DNA of 64,000 nt, taken from NCBI GenBank assembly GCA_963966185.1, contig CAWZYM010000047.1, positions 1 to 64,000 of the forward strand, read 5' to 3'. The notes under the pieces were generated by a model. That model was not told the DNA's origin. It saw only the letters and a list, made by a program, of their open reading frames with translations, and made no database searches. The translations under genes were made by a program, and so were the position numbers. Positions within the stretch are counted from its first letter, which is position 1, and every line of letters begins with the position of its first letter. This document shows, piece by piece, positions 11,079 to 22,700 of this stretch. Origin of the DNA: Rhabditoides inermis (Eukaryota; Nematoda; Chromadorea; Rhabditida; Rhabditidae).

Positions 11079-13297
11079 GAGAGAGGGGGGAGAGTGGTGT
11101 GAATTGAGGGGATCTTGCTTTCTATAATTGAACTGACCGCGATCGAGAGCGCAGTCCCTGTCTATTCACTGTATTGTCCCGAGGCAGGATCCGAATCCAG
11201 GCGGTCTGGTTATGCAATAGGGAGCAAATTATGCTTTCGCCCAAACTGAACTAGAACATAAAAAAATAATGCGTGTACTCTTCATTATTTCTATAAGGAA
11301 CGTTTAATACCACTAATCACTAGGCATCTCGTCTCTAGGCGACAAGGGATTCATACACAGAATGATCATGTTTCTATTGTCCACAAAAGTCTCTTTTAAC
11401 TATGTTATCGTTTATAGATTCGTTAAAAACACTTTGTTGGACAATGATTGTTGTTGGTTGTTGTGATATGAGAGGGGTGTTGCCTGTTGCGGGTAGTGCT
11501 ATCACTTCTAGGACCGGCCCTCCAGCCGCCCCGACATGCTCCTAAGCCGCCCCGCCAGAAAGCAACACCCATTCATTCCAGCTTCCTCTTCCCTCACACA
11601 TTCCTACCATATCACTCACTTCCTCATTACGTCAATGAGACGACGGTAGAATGGCATATTTGATAAAACTCACGTGACAATAGCAGTTCCAATTATTGTT
11701 GCTCAAAAGCTTTGAAAGTCACACAATCTTATCTCTATCTGCAACAGTGTGTTTCGAAAACTGTCTGGCTTATCACCGCCTTTGGAGTGCTTGCTTCTCC
11801 TTCTCTTCTTCTCTATTGTAATCGGATCGGTGGTGAGTCGGTGTGTTGGTCCAATCGATAGTCGATATGCAAATGCCCCGCGGGCACAAGTCAAACAAGC
11901 AGTGCGGGCAGGCTGTTCCCACCAACTGCACTGTGTTTTCGTGAAGCCAGGCTATTCCTGATACGCGGAGTGATCCCCCCCCTCTCTATCTTTCTTTCTC
12001 TCTCTTTCTCTGTATCTGAATCGACACGAGTGCCTCTCGAATCTCTCTTGCAATCCTCGCCTGTTCCAATTCGCGTCTCTTTTTGACTGAACAACTCGTT
12101 GGTGTGCATTGTGTGTACTGTATCCTCTATCCCTCCCGGAATGTGTGGTTGTTTACAGCCTGTTTACTCCTCCTCGCGACCTCGACCTAAGGCGCTCTCC
12201 CGCCTGAAACACCTCATTTTACCTCGCCGCCTCACCTCCCCATTTCCTCCTCCGAAATTTAGCGCAGCGGACTGCGGACACTCTCGTTCAATGATTGACG
12301 CGTTTTACGAGCAGTGGATGATGGTGATTGAGTGAATGAGGCTATTATCAGTGCGCATTCCAGTGATAAGACGGGCGTGTATCGCCTCTATGACAAGAGA
12401 GTGTCGCCTCGCAGCGGGCGACCGTGTTGTGTCCCTGCGTTCCCATTCCCCACGACATCGCCGTTTATAGTCATGCAAATGTATGGGACGCAGCCGCCGC
12501 GGCGGCTACGTCACAGCTGTGTGCAGCGACTCTCGGCGGCTCAAGTGTGTGTGTTTGTGTGCGAGGCATGATACCCCACAATACTCGCCTCTCTCCCGCA
12601 CTGCTTGGAACCAGTCACCAGTCTCGTCTCCATTTCACTCCACTGCTCACTCGAGTACACCGAGTATGTGTGTGTATCCATTCCATACTCGCTATATGCC
12701 AAAAGGGGGGACACAGTGTTTGCACTGTGACTTTCGCTCAGTTGACGTGTGGGGAGTGTGAGAGAGTGCATATACCACTTGCCCCTGCCACCCTCTCAAT
12801 TCTCTCACTCTCGGACCGGCTTCAGCCACCCGCCGGGACCGGCTTCCTTTTCCGATACCCCGTGATTCGCTCTGTCCGTGACCTCACCCATTGTCCCCCT
12901 TGTATGGTAATGTTATACTCGCGCACTCTCTGCCTTCTCTGCACTCTCCGCGATGGTCCGCTCTCCTGTGGATGGCCCCGTGCGGGAAATGGGCGCGCGC
13001 GGTATGATCTGGTGGAGTGTTCTATCCCGGATGGTGATAACGATAGGATATGATCACATATCAGCCGGTCTCGATCCCGATTCCACATACCGCAGCATGT
13101 GGAATCGGGACCCCTTCTCGCTCTCTCGTTCATTCCGCCGTTGTTCCCGCCGTTTCTTATGTACGTGTCTTCATGTTTTATGGACTACATCCTTTACAAG
13201 AGAATAATGAGACATTGAGTTGTTGATGAACATACTTTATGTGTCTATATCGCGTTAATATGAGATTTACATATTTTCACATCAAATCCATTCAGTA
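10987..13297. other. Gene-free stretch between divergent genes
   Basis: About 2.3 kb separate the patched-related gene (leftward) from the Shroom-like gene (rightward) and should contain both promoters. The few open frames here lack family features and splice context. A short hydrophobic frame at 11749-11961 resembles a signal peptide, but nothing supports it. A perfect hairpin lies at 13075-13110. Otherwise I see nothing. Confidence 0.6.
13075..13110. repeat. Perfect 14-bp inverted repeat with 8-base loop
   Basis: TCCCGATTCCACAT and its exact reverse complement flank the loop ACCGCAGC. It lies about 190 bases before the proposed Shroom start codon, so it would be in the 5' UTR or promoter. 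Confidence 0.85.
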
Positions 13298-13924
13298 ATG
13301 GACTACGAAACGGACACTCTCACATCGGCGCGAAACAATCGGGCGGCATCAGAGAAGTTCTACAAACAAGTGATGGCGGTGGGTTGGCTCTCGAATCAAC
13401 AATCACTCACATTCATTCACACAACCCGAATGTGCAGAGCAACCATCATTGCGATATGTCTTATGATTGGTTGAGTGACTTACCCTCTACTAATCCTTCG
13501 ACCAGAATGAATTGTCCTGCTAATCTGTCGTGAGACCACTTTCCCGCCCTCTTCCTTTCTCTGTTTTCCTCCCTCGCATTGCCTAATCAGCGTAAACAAT
13601 GTAAACAAACCGGTACTATGACAACACACCAACCGCGCGGGTTCAATGCGGGCCAAGGTATTGATCGCAGTTCAGTGTATACCCATATACGGGCTTATTG
13701 TTGCCCCCCCCCTCTCTATATTTCGCACCTGCCACCTGGCTGGACCAAGCTGCCAGTCGCCCATATCCTCCCTTTGACAACCCCTCATCATCACTTTATC
13801 ACCCCCCCCCCCCCCAAGAGGCAGATCGTTTTATGTATCCGAACACACGAGAGAGATGTTGCAAGTGGTTTAGCCAGTTTTTGAGATCATCATAGTTTAC
13901 ATAGTTACTTCTTTCCGCTCCGCC

Positions 13925-13968
<44 letters not shown>

Positions 13969-14227
13969 ACCTTGAGACAGTGTCTCTGCATTGCGTGGTG
14001 TGCCAGCTGTGTCGCGCGCACTTTGGCGCCTCTCCTCTTTTATTACTTTCCTTCTCCGATTCCTTGTTACGTTTCTTCATACGTTTCAACCCCGTCGCTC
14101 GTTTTCGCAATATTTGTTCAATGAGTCAGTGCATTCCTTGCTCACTGTGTAGTGTCTCGCACTCTCTCGCTGCAGGCGTGCGCTCAAGAGTGCTAGTCCG
14201 CGTAGTCAAATTCGAACATGTCCCCCT

Positions 14228-14278
<51 letters not shown>

Positions 14279-15162
14279 TCGGCGAGATCACAACCCCTTT
14301 ACCTCCTCCTTCCTCGTTAATGGCTGCTCCTTCTCCTTCTCCCCCTCATTTCCCCGCTGCTCCGTCGCCTCCTCCACACACATTCTATTTTGATTCAGCC
14401 CCGCATTCCATTCATATCAGATCGATTCCCGGCAATCAACTGATATATTCGCGACGCGCGCTTTCCGCAAACGCGATTATTCATCTCACACTGCTTCCCA
14501 AACGATCCAATTTGCCTGGGTTCCCATGTTTAAATATGTTGTTACTACTACTTACTACTATACTATGTTTGTTGCCTAGATAGTTTCCTGATAACCATCT
14601 ATCGATCTACCGGAGGCTACCTGTCCTTATCGGGTGGTGGCGATGAGTCATAGTGTCTGTGCCCTCTTGTTATACACCACTCTTTCCACTGGTTCTCTCT
14701 CTGAATCTGTCACAAATCGTCCTGCATTCATTCCATTCGAATTCGTGACTAACGCATTGTTGATGCTACTTTATGATAGTCCACATATTGTAACGTGTCG
14801 ATGTGCATGCTTCCAGTCGCGTCCGCTCCTTCTGGCGCCAGAACTGCCTCCGATGCTGCACCGAAGTCCCAGTGGGGCTAAGAGGAAGATCCGACAGAGA
14901 GCCGAAGAAAGGTGCGTCATTATAGTTATATATCTTTTTTTTTTAAATTTTTTTGGTTGTAAGTTGTAATATTATTATTTTATTTAAAATACGTGATTTT
15001 CGTAATGTAGACGCATATTTTGTCTGTTCAATTTGAAAACATTCGCGTATACGTTGCCACCTGTGTTCTTTCGACTCCTTTTTATTTCTTTGTCGTACAG
15101 ATTGTGTGTGGGTATTTTGCGGGTCAGCGAGCATGGTAGATTAGAGGGGATATGAGAGAGAG

Positions 15163-15200
<38 letters not shown>

Positions 15201-16679
15201 CAATGCGATAGCGAAATACCAACCATGAGAAGAGATTAGTACCTGTGAGTTGCAGGTTTTTGTCTGTTAAATATCTTTTGCATCGTTATCTCTGTTAGCC
15301 GATCGTAAATGATTCCGGGCGGTCAGATTTTTTCGAAAAACCTGAGAATTCCCTCCCCTTCCTTCTCTCTTTTGTGCACTGCGGGGGGCCAAGCGCCGAC
15401 TAAAAAATGTTTGTTTTCAACCGTGAGTGGGAAAGTTGAGAAGAATAGATTCTGTCTGATTCTCTCCTTCCAGCATATTGTTTCGCCTTTCTCTGGCCAC
15501 CGGCGATCGCATGTGACCAAATCCAGTTTTCAAAACAACAACCACGGCATATAGCAGATCTCTGTCCCCCCCCCTCTCTCCACCTTTCATAATTGATAGG
15601 TGCGTGAGAAGCGTCGTCGCACTCCCAAAACGATATAAATCAGTGTGTCTTATTAGGATGCGCCTGGGAAGATATAAATATTGATGGCTATCGGGCTAAA
15701 CAAACGGATCCCGAATTGGGAGAGGACATTTGAAAGAAGAGAGGGGGAATAGAGGGGGAGAGACACTCACGCCGTCTTCCACTCATAGGCCTGTTCCCCA
15801 TAAAAAGGAGAGGAGAGACGAGGATTTCGAGAATTTGACTCGATAATTGGCCAGTCTCGCAACTCAAGCAGTCATTTTTATGGACAGCCCTTTTATGGAC
15901 ATTTGAACTAGCTGAAGGGCACAAAAGGAAATCTAGTTTGCATGATTTTTGAAGCATGTGTTATCACAATTTATATAGTTAACTGTGTTTGTTCTAGGGT
16001 TTCTCGCCCGTCTCCGTTTCTGAAATCTGCGTCGAGTTCTCCCCAGAGCACGAATCAACAGCAGAACTACAGAGACCTCATTGATTCCGGTAGGTGTTCA
16101 GTTGTTTACTGGTTGTTTACTTTTTTATGATGGTATTTAGGCGGTTACCAATCGATTCTTCCCGAGTTGGAACGGGAGCCCAAGTCCTACTCTCCCTCAC
16201 CTGTTCAGAGGTGAGTATCGATGTATCGATTGATTGCACCCTCTCTTCTCGCTCTCACCTCCAAGTCCTTGAATAGATCGGCACCCTTTGAGTGAACACC
16301 GCTTCTTTCTAGTTTTCGTGGTTTTCCGGGGATCGAGAGAGTGAGAGAGCGCAGGGAAAATGAGTGCGTGTAGAGATAGTATGGAGAGTGGAGTGCGCAG
16401 ACAGGGAGTTCTCGTCTTTCCCTCTTGTGTCCTCCTCTCACTTCCATCCTACCAGCAAGTGAGAGAGTGGACGGTAGATCGATCTCACACTGGTAGATCA
16501 GCCATGATTTCCGCCAAAGTACAGTACTTCCAGGAAAGGTGAGCGATATTGTACTAGTATTCGATGATCGTAAAGCGTTTCTCATTTCCTGTCTATACGA
16601 ATCGGTCAGTCGTTTTTAACGCGATTCTGCCCATGTGAATCACTCTATGAGCTGGCGCTCTCTCTCTCTCTCTCTCCCT

Positions 16680-16719
<40 letters not shown>

Positions 16720-17802
16720 TCTTTCTTTTCTTCGCTTTCCTTTGCTTTTAGCGCATTTTCTCTCCTTGCTTCCTCCGGAATCCTCGGAATTCCCATTTGC
16801 ATGTATGCAAAATTCGCGTTGCGTGAGAGCATTCCTTGGAAGGAATCCCGTTTGCAATCCTGCAAATCTGCATATTGCCCTATGTATCGCGCAATCGGCG
16901 GAGAGAGTGTGTGGTAGTGAGAGAGTGCGGGTGGTGAGAGCGGGGTAGATGGGTGTCGAGTGGCTGAGTGAGTGGCCCCCGTATGTTCGCATATTCGAGG
17001 AGTGTATTGTGTGATTCATGATCACACCCTCCCCCTTCCTCTTTCCTTGCATGCACCATAGTGTTTGTGAGTGCGTGACGGTGTGCGTGTTGCAGGCTCA
17101 CGCACAACTTCTCCACCTCGCTGTCGTCGCTGTCTTGTGTGGAGAACGTGTCTCCTCCCTCCACCCTCGCCCCTCCTCCGCCCCCACCCACCAAACCAAC
17201 CGTCCAGGTACGAGACTATACTCACACATCTCAAACACACAGCAGGGCATTTGTATTAGCACGAAGAAAGAGGCTGGTTGCATAGATAGCAGGTCATCAC
17301 ATACATAAGTATGATAATAATGTTGTGTGAAACGCTGCGTGTTGCAGGTCCACCCTATGCCAGTGGAGGTGCGACAGGCAGAGCGAATCGAGCACATCCA
17401 CAAGCCATCGATTGACGCCAAGCCGCCGGTGCCCCCCAAGCCTGCGGTGCCAGCCAAGCCAAAGGGACTGCGGCTCGACCACGCCAACAACACTGTCAAC
17501 ATGACACGGTGAGTGGAGAGAGGAACGGATTGGGAATAAATCTATTAATTGAAACGAATGCGACTAGTAATTGTATACCTGTTCAGTTCGTCCTCGATGA
17601 CTTCTCTGGTGTCTCCGATATCGTCGACGACGTCGATGTTCATGAACAACCTGTTCGCCACGCCATCGTTCACTAACCTACACTCGGATCTACAGGCAGC
17701 ATACAAGAACCCCCACATGGACAAGGAGGAACAGGCAAAGTGGGAGGAGAGGAAACATGAGGTGAGGAGGGAGGGAGGGAGGGTGGAGAAAGAGGGAGGG
17801 TG

Positions 17803-17833
<31 letters not shown>

Positions 17834-18438
17834 AGATACCCTTTCAGTCGCTATCCTCGCTGGAGCGTCGCATAGCTCACCTGGAGTACGAGAGGGAGGT
17901 GGTCGAACGAGAGCTGTCAGCCAACGATGACTGTGCGGAAGAAGTGATCAGGGCGATTGCACTCCGCGACACTCTAGTTGCCAATAAGGTACGCTACCTT
18001 GTTGTTGTTGTTTTCTATGAATATTTACCTGTGAGAAGAATATAGGCTATGATTTCGATATATTCAGCTCCGACGTCATCTGGTCTCTCAGAAGGAACTG
18101 CTCAGATTGAACGCCAAACTACGGTGTCAGCTCGAAAAACTGCAGAGACACATAGATAGTAATGTAAGTCAAAAATGCGAAATTTATGCGAAACAATCAT
18201 TATATATTTCACAATATCCCATACATGTGAATGGGGCTTTCGTGGTTGTATTGAGTGTTGCTATAAATGGTGTTTAGGCGGACGTTGTTCTGGAGGAGAA
18301 GCGGGTGCGACGACGGCTGGGAGACGCGGCGGTGCTGCAGGAGACGACAAGCAGGAGAGAGAGGGAACTGGAGATGAACATGGAGAGGATAGTGGACGAG
18401 GACGGCATGCGGAGGTGGAACGCATACAAGGTACGCCT

Positions 18439-18484
<46 letters not shown>

Positions 18485-18561
18485 CTCTCTTTTTCAAATC
18501 CTCTATCCCTCCTTCTCTCTCTATCTCTGCCTCTCTCTCATTCAAATCCTCTATCCCTCCT

Positions 18562-18606
<45 letters not shown>

Positions 18607-18723
18607 ACGAATTCCTTCCAGGACCTTCTGCACAAGCTGGTACTGGAGATTCGTCAGATCGAGGAGCGGTTGAGCGACGCTCGCATGCAACACAGCGCCC
18701 TGAACAACACGCGGCCCTGCTGA
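13298..18723 (+). CDS. Shroom-like actin/Rho-kinase-binding protein (ASD2 coiled coil)
   Basis: The C-terminal exons (17870-18723) encode a coiled coil that matches the Shroom ASD2 domain, which binds Rho kinase to direct apical actomyosin contraction: ERELSANDDCAEEVI, then ELLRLNAKLRCQLEKLQ, EKRVRRRLGDAAVLQE, and at the end EIRQIEERLSDARMQHSAL. Before it come disordered Pro/Ser-rich exons with SH3-ligand-like stretches (PPPPPPTKPTVQ near 17190; KPPVPPKPAVPAKPK near 17430). Upstream exons in phase are 13298-13378 (start MDYETDTLTSARNN), 14817-14911, about 15998-16090 and 16141-16210. The link to the next likely exon (ending about 16538, VQYFQER) is not in phase as I read it, so one small exon may be missing. 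No PDZ domain is visible. Stop TGA at 18721; AATAAA at 18869. Confidence 0.75.
18488..18575. repeat. Tandem duplication of a CT-rich unit in a Shroom intron
   Basis: The phrase TTCAAATCCTCTATCCCTCC occurs twice, about 48 bases apart, embedded in CT tracts between the last two Shroom exons. It is a local slippage duplication with no coding meaning. Confidence 0.8.
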
Positions 18724-18868
18724 GTCTCCCCCCTCTTCTACACAACACCCTTGGGTACTCTCTCCATGCATCTTTCCCTTCCCCTTGTACAGAGCCATTG
18801 GATTGTTTGTGTGTGCAGATGAGATGTATATTGGATTGTAGCATTTTTCATGGTGTCGTTCGCAATGT

Positions 18869-18874
18869 AATAAA
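18869..18874 (+). terminator. AATAAA polyadenylation signal of the Shroom-like gene
   Basis: AATAAA lies about 146 bases after the stop codon. Confidence 0.6.
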
Positions 18875-19703
18875 ACAGTTCGCATACATGCTGTGAATAG
18901 ATTGAATTTGAAATGATATCACCCCACCACGCTGACTCCTATCAAGCACAAAGGTTGAGGAAACTATCTGAAATGTGTGTGAAGCCATGAAGTTAGATTA
19001 TTTATCTAGAATTAAGTAACACATCATGACAATTACATAAATTACGGCAAGGTTACGGAAATACAGTAATACAATGCCTATGGCGTATTCCACCAACCCA
19101 ACATTGATTTCTATTTTCCTGTGTTCCTGTGATTTTGTACATGCTATTTGTGATTCTTGTCATCCCCTGTTTGATTTGCGGCTTCTGGGAAAATTTCGAT
19201 CTCAGCGGCAAAAATGCGGGCTTCGACGATCTCGGGTCTCCAAGAGTTCACCGTGGTCGAGAATTTCTCTCCAGTCTCAAAACCGTATCGAATTCCGATA
19301 AAAGGGACCACCGATATTTTATTAGGATTTTTTTCATATTTGACAATAAATATTTCGCAACAATATTTAAAATTGAATAAACTTTTAAAATTGGTCCTAC
19401 CACGGCCTTTTTTCTCTGCACTCTCTACTATTTCTTCGTGCCACCCAGCTGATGTAACCTGCAATTTCCCAAATTTTGTTTGCCGTTTTGCTTGTTTTTA
19501 TTTGTTTTCGTTAATTTCATGTTGTAATCAGTTCATTATGCATTGTATAATTCATATCTGTCCTTTTCAGGGTAAACAACTGAATGTTAACAGCGTAGTC
19601 AACCGGTTACGCAGGATCCTTTGACGCTTCCAGATTTTCGAAAAGGATTCCTGACTCTACTGTTGTGTAGAGCCTCTTTACTTTATCGAATTTTCTATTC
19701 ACA

Positions 19704-22700
19704 ATGGCTCAAGTTGTTACTGTAAATTCGCCCAAGCCGGGCGGTAGTGCCACAATCTCAGGACGGGTCATCATTGAAAAGTTCCGCAAGGTGAGTGGTG
19801 ATTACGTTTCTTGTGTATTCATTCTTTTTTTGGAAATTGTAAATTCAAATTGTAACCTTTGTAGGGTGATCCGATGGACTACTTATGTATAAGAAGATAT
19901 GCTCGGCTTTGGAGATTATTGGAACGTAAGTTACTGCCGGTTTCGCAACTTTCTCACTGAATAAGATTGCAGATGGAAGGACGTGGCTATAGCGTCGTTC
20001 TTGGAGCAGTTCCTTGATCTGTCGGACATCCTGGACCAGACGTGCAAGCACGTGATGAAACTGCTGTGTGCGATCGGATGGGAGAAGATCCCCTCGTCTG
20101 TTCTGCCCCGGTTCGTGCGTTTGCTGAGCGAGGTGGCGGTGCGGCACCTGTCGCACACGGAGGTGGTACTGGAGTGTGCCGCGAGAAACCTCGCGGCCAA
20201 CCAGCCCAGCAAGGACGACGACGGCAACTTGATCTTCGTCGACCCCTCCCACCAGTCGGAGATGTTCGCCCTCGCACACCAGATCGTCAACCACGTCATC
20301 ACTGTCTTCCCCACGTACGTTTATTCGTGTTTTATTATTACCTTTTGTATTATTTATGTTTTAGCTCTGACAAGAATATCTGTCGGATCGTGCAGCGTTG
20401 CTTCCCTCACAACAGCGCGCCCAAGGTTTGTTTATCATTATTTTATAATTGGCATATACATAAATTTGAGTTGTAGGACGCGTACGTGTGGTACCTGAGG
20501 AACGTGGTGCAGATGGGGGAGTATGCTCCGAAGATGCGCACAGAGCTGTGGGACATCGTCATCGACCAGCTCGTCGCACTCGATGTATGTCCAAATTTCA
20601 AGAAAAAACCTCTCAAGTTTTAATTCATATTGCGTTTTTTTTAAATATGCTATTACTTACGGTTCACGGAGATATTTTCAGACTGTGTTGCTGAACGCGT
20701 CTCGCGAGCAGGACGACGTGGTGCGCAAGATAAGCAGCAACAGCGCCATTTTTGTCATGGTTAGTCTTATTTTTTGTGGTGATGCGCATGTGCTATTTTA
20801 GGACGAGGAGCAATCGTCAGAGGAGCGTTGGACATGGTCTGAGAGGGCGGCGGAGCGGGCTGGCAAGCTGGACGAGAGCATGCTCACCGTGCTCGGCTAC
20901 CTCTCCATCGCACACGACAAGCCCGCCCCTGAGGGATGCGGTGAGTCATCTAGATATTTGAATGATTTAAAGTATGTAGTTTTGTTACAACTGATTTTAT
21001 TCAGACATGAGCTGGCTGCACATCTCGATAGTCGGCCCGAACGGGGTGATGGAGGCGCTGCTAGCGGTGAGTGAGATGAAGAGAAACATAATTATTGATA
21101 CTCGCGACGCGAACAAACATAATTATGGTATCTTCAATCTTCGCATGTACATATTTCTACTAATGTTCGCTGTACGCTGCAGGCGCTGGAAAAGCACCTT
21201 CTGATGGCGCAGGACGTGCGTCATGTGCCCTTCATTTGGCTCCACCTCTGTTCCCTAAATGAGGTTTGTTTGTAATCAATTGTGTTATTATCTTTAACCA
21301 AAATAATAAGTTGTGTTGAACGGTGGTGTTGCAGTCGTACGCGCAGCAGCTGCTGGCGTGGCTGTGGTCTGTGGCAACTCGGCCCGAGAGGGCGCAGGCG
21401 GCAGTCAAGAAGGCACACGGAGCCGCGTGCTACCTTGCGGCCTTCCTCGCAAGGGCACACTACGTCCGCATCGAGTCAGTATACAACGATGACTGTGGTG
21501 TCGCAGTGGTATGATGGTGTGTTTGTGCAGAACTGCACGCGATTGGCTGGCGCGGATGTGTGACTGGCTGGTGTCGTACGTGCAGCAGTGCGGTCTGCAG
21601 CAGTCTGCCGTGGGAGGGCGGGCAGTGGGGGCGGGCGCCGGAGGAGCCCGGCATGGACTCTTCTATGCCATTTCACATGCCGTCTTTGTCGTCTTCTCGT
21701 TCCGATACAAGGAGCTCGTCAAGAAGGGATGTGAGTCGAAAGTTCTTATCTTTTTCACTTTTGACGGATATTTTCTTACCTTGATTTAGTTATCAGAGAA
21801 CTTGTGTGAAATGGGGTTGTCTTTCATCGTGTATGTATTGTTGCAGTCGTGGAAGACGCGCACAAGTGGGGTCTTGCTCGCATCATACACTCTGGTCTCG
21901 ACCCCCTCAAGTACGTGGGGAGACCCGTCGCGCTCTGCTTCGCCGCCATATCCAGGTATGAAGAGGGGGAAGAGAGGTGGAAGACGAAGAGTGGATGAAT
22001 ATTGTATATCACACTGTCTCTGTAAGAATCGGACGAGGTGGTTACTAGGAGCTATGTCAGCGCATATTGGGGTTATCGAAGGTCCTCTACAAGATGCAAT
22101 TAGTCGTTTTTGTCAAATATGCAAATTTGGCCCATTAAGGGACCACTACCTCAAATCGGTCAGTTTTTGTCAAAACATTTTAAATGAGGACTCGTTCGAT
22201 TCCTTATTCGATTTTAAGAACTTTTTAATATACTGAACTTTTCGAAAAAATCTGATTTGAAAAAGTTATGACCAAAAAAATGAAAAATTTGCATATTTTC
22301 AATTTTTATGAGTATGTTCCGGTCCGAAAAAACAAAAATGAATTACACTATTAGAAAGAGCGTTTTATGTTTACTTTACATGATTTTTAACACAAAAATC
22401 GATTGTACCGTCTTTCGCCATTCAGACGATTGAAAGTGGTCCAGACAGCAGAAATGGGGCTGTGTGAACGTTTTCATGTTATATCAATCCGAAAAAAACA
22501 AAAACTAAATACACCATCAGAATCTACGTGTTTTGTTTTGTAAATGAGCACGTTTTCACGAAAATCGATTGCACTGTCTTTCACAATCCGGACAGTTGAA
22601 AGTTGTCAAAAAGGCTTGATTAACTTCGTTAATAAGTTACAGTTGAATTCAATTCTCGAGAAAAACACGAGAATCTACGCGTTCCGTATAATGGACAAAA

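Noticed and set aside
11749..11961. A 70-codon frame with a signal-peptide-like start
   Set aside because: A single short frame without partner exons, domain or poly(A) signal; hydrophobic runs arise easily from CT-rich DNA.
12424..13053. A plus-strand open frame of 209 codons in the gene-free stretch
   Set aside because: It has no recognisable domain and no splice context, and its composition is like neighbouring non-coding DNA.
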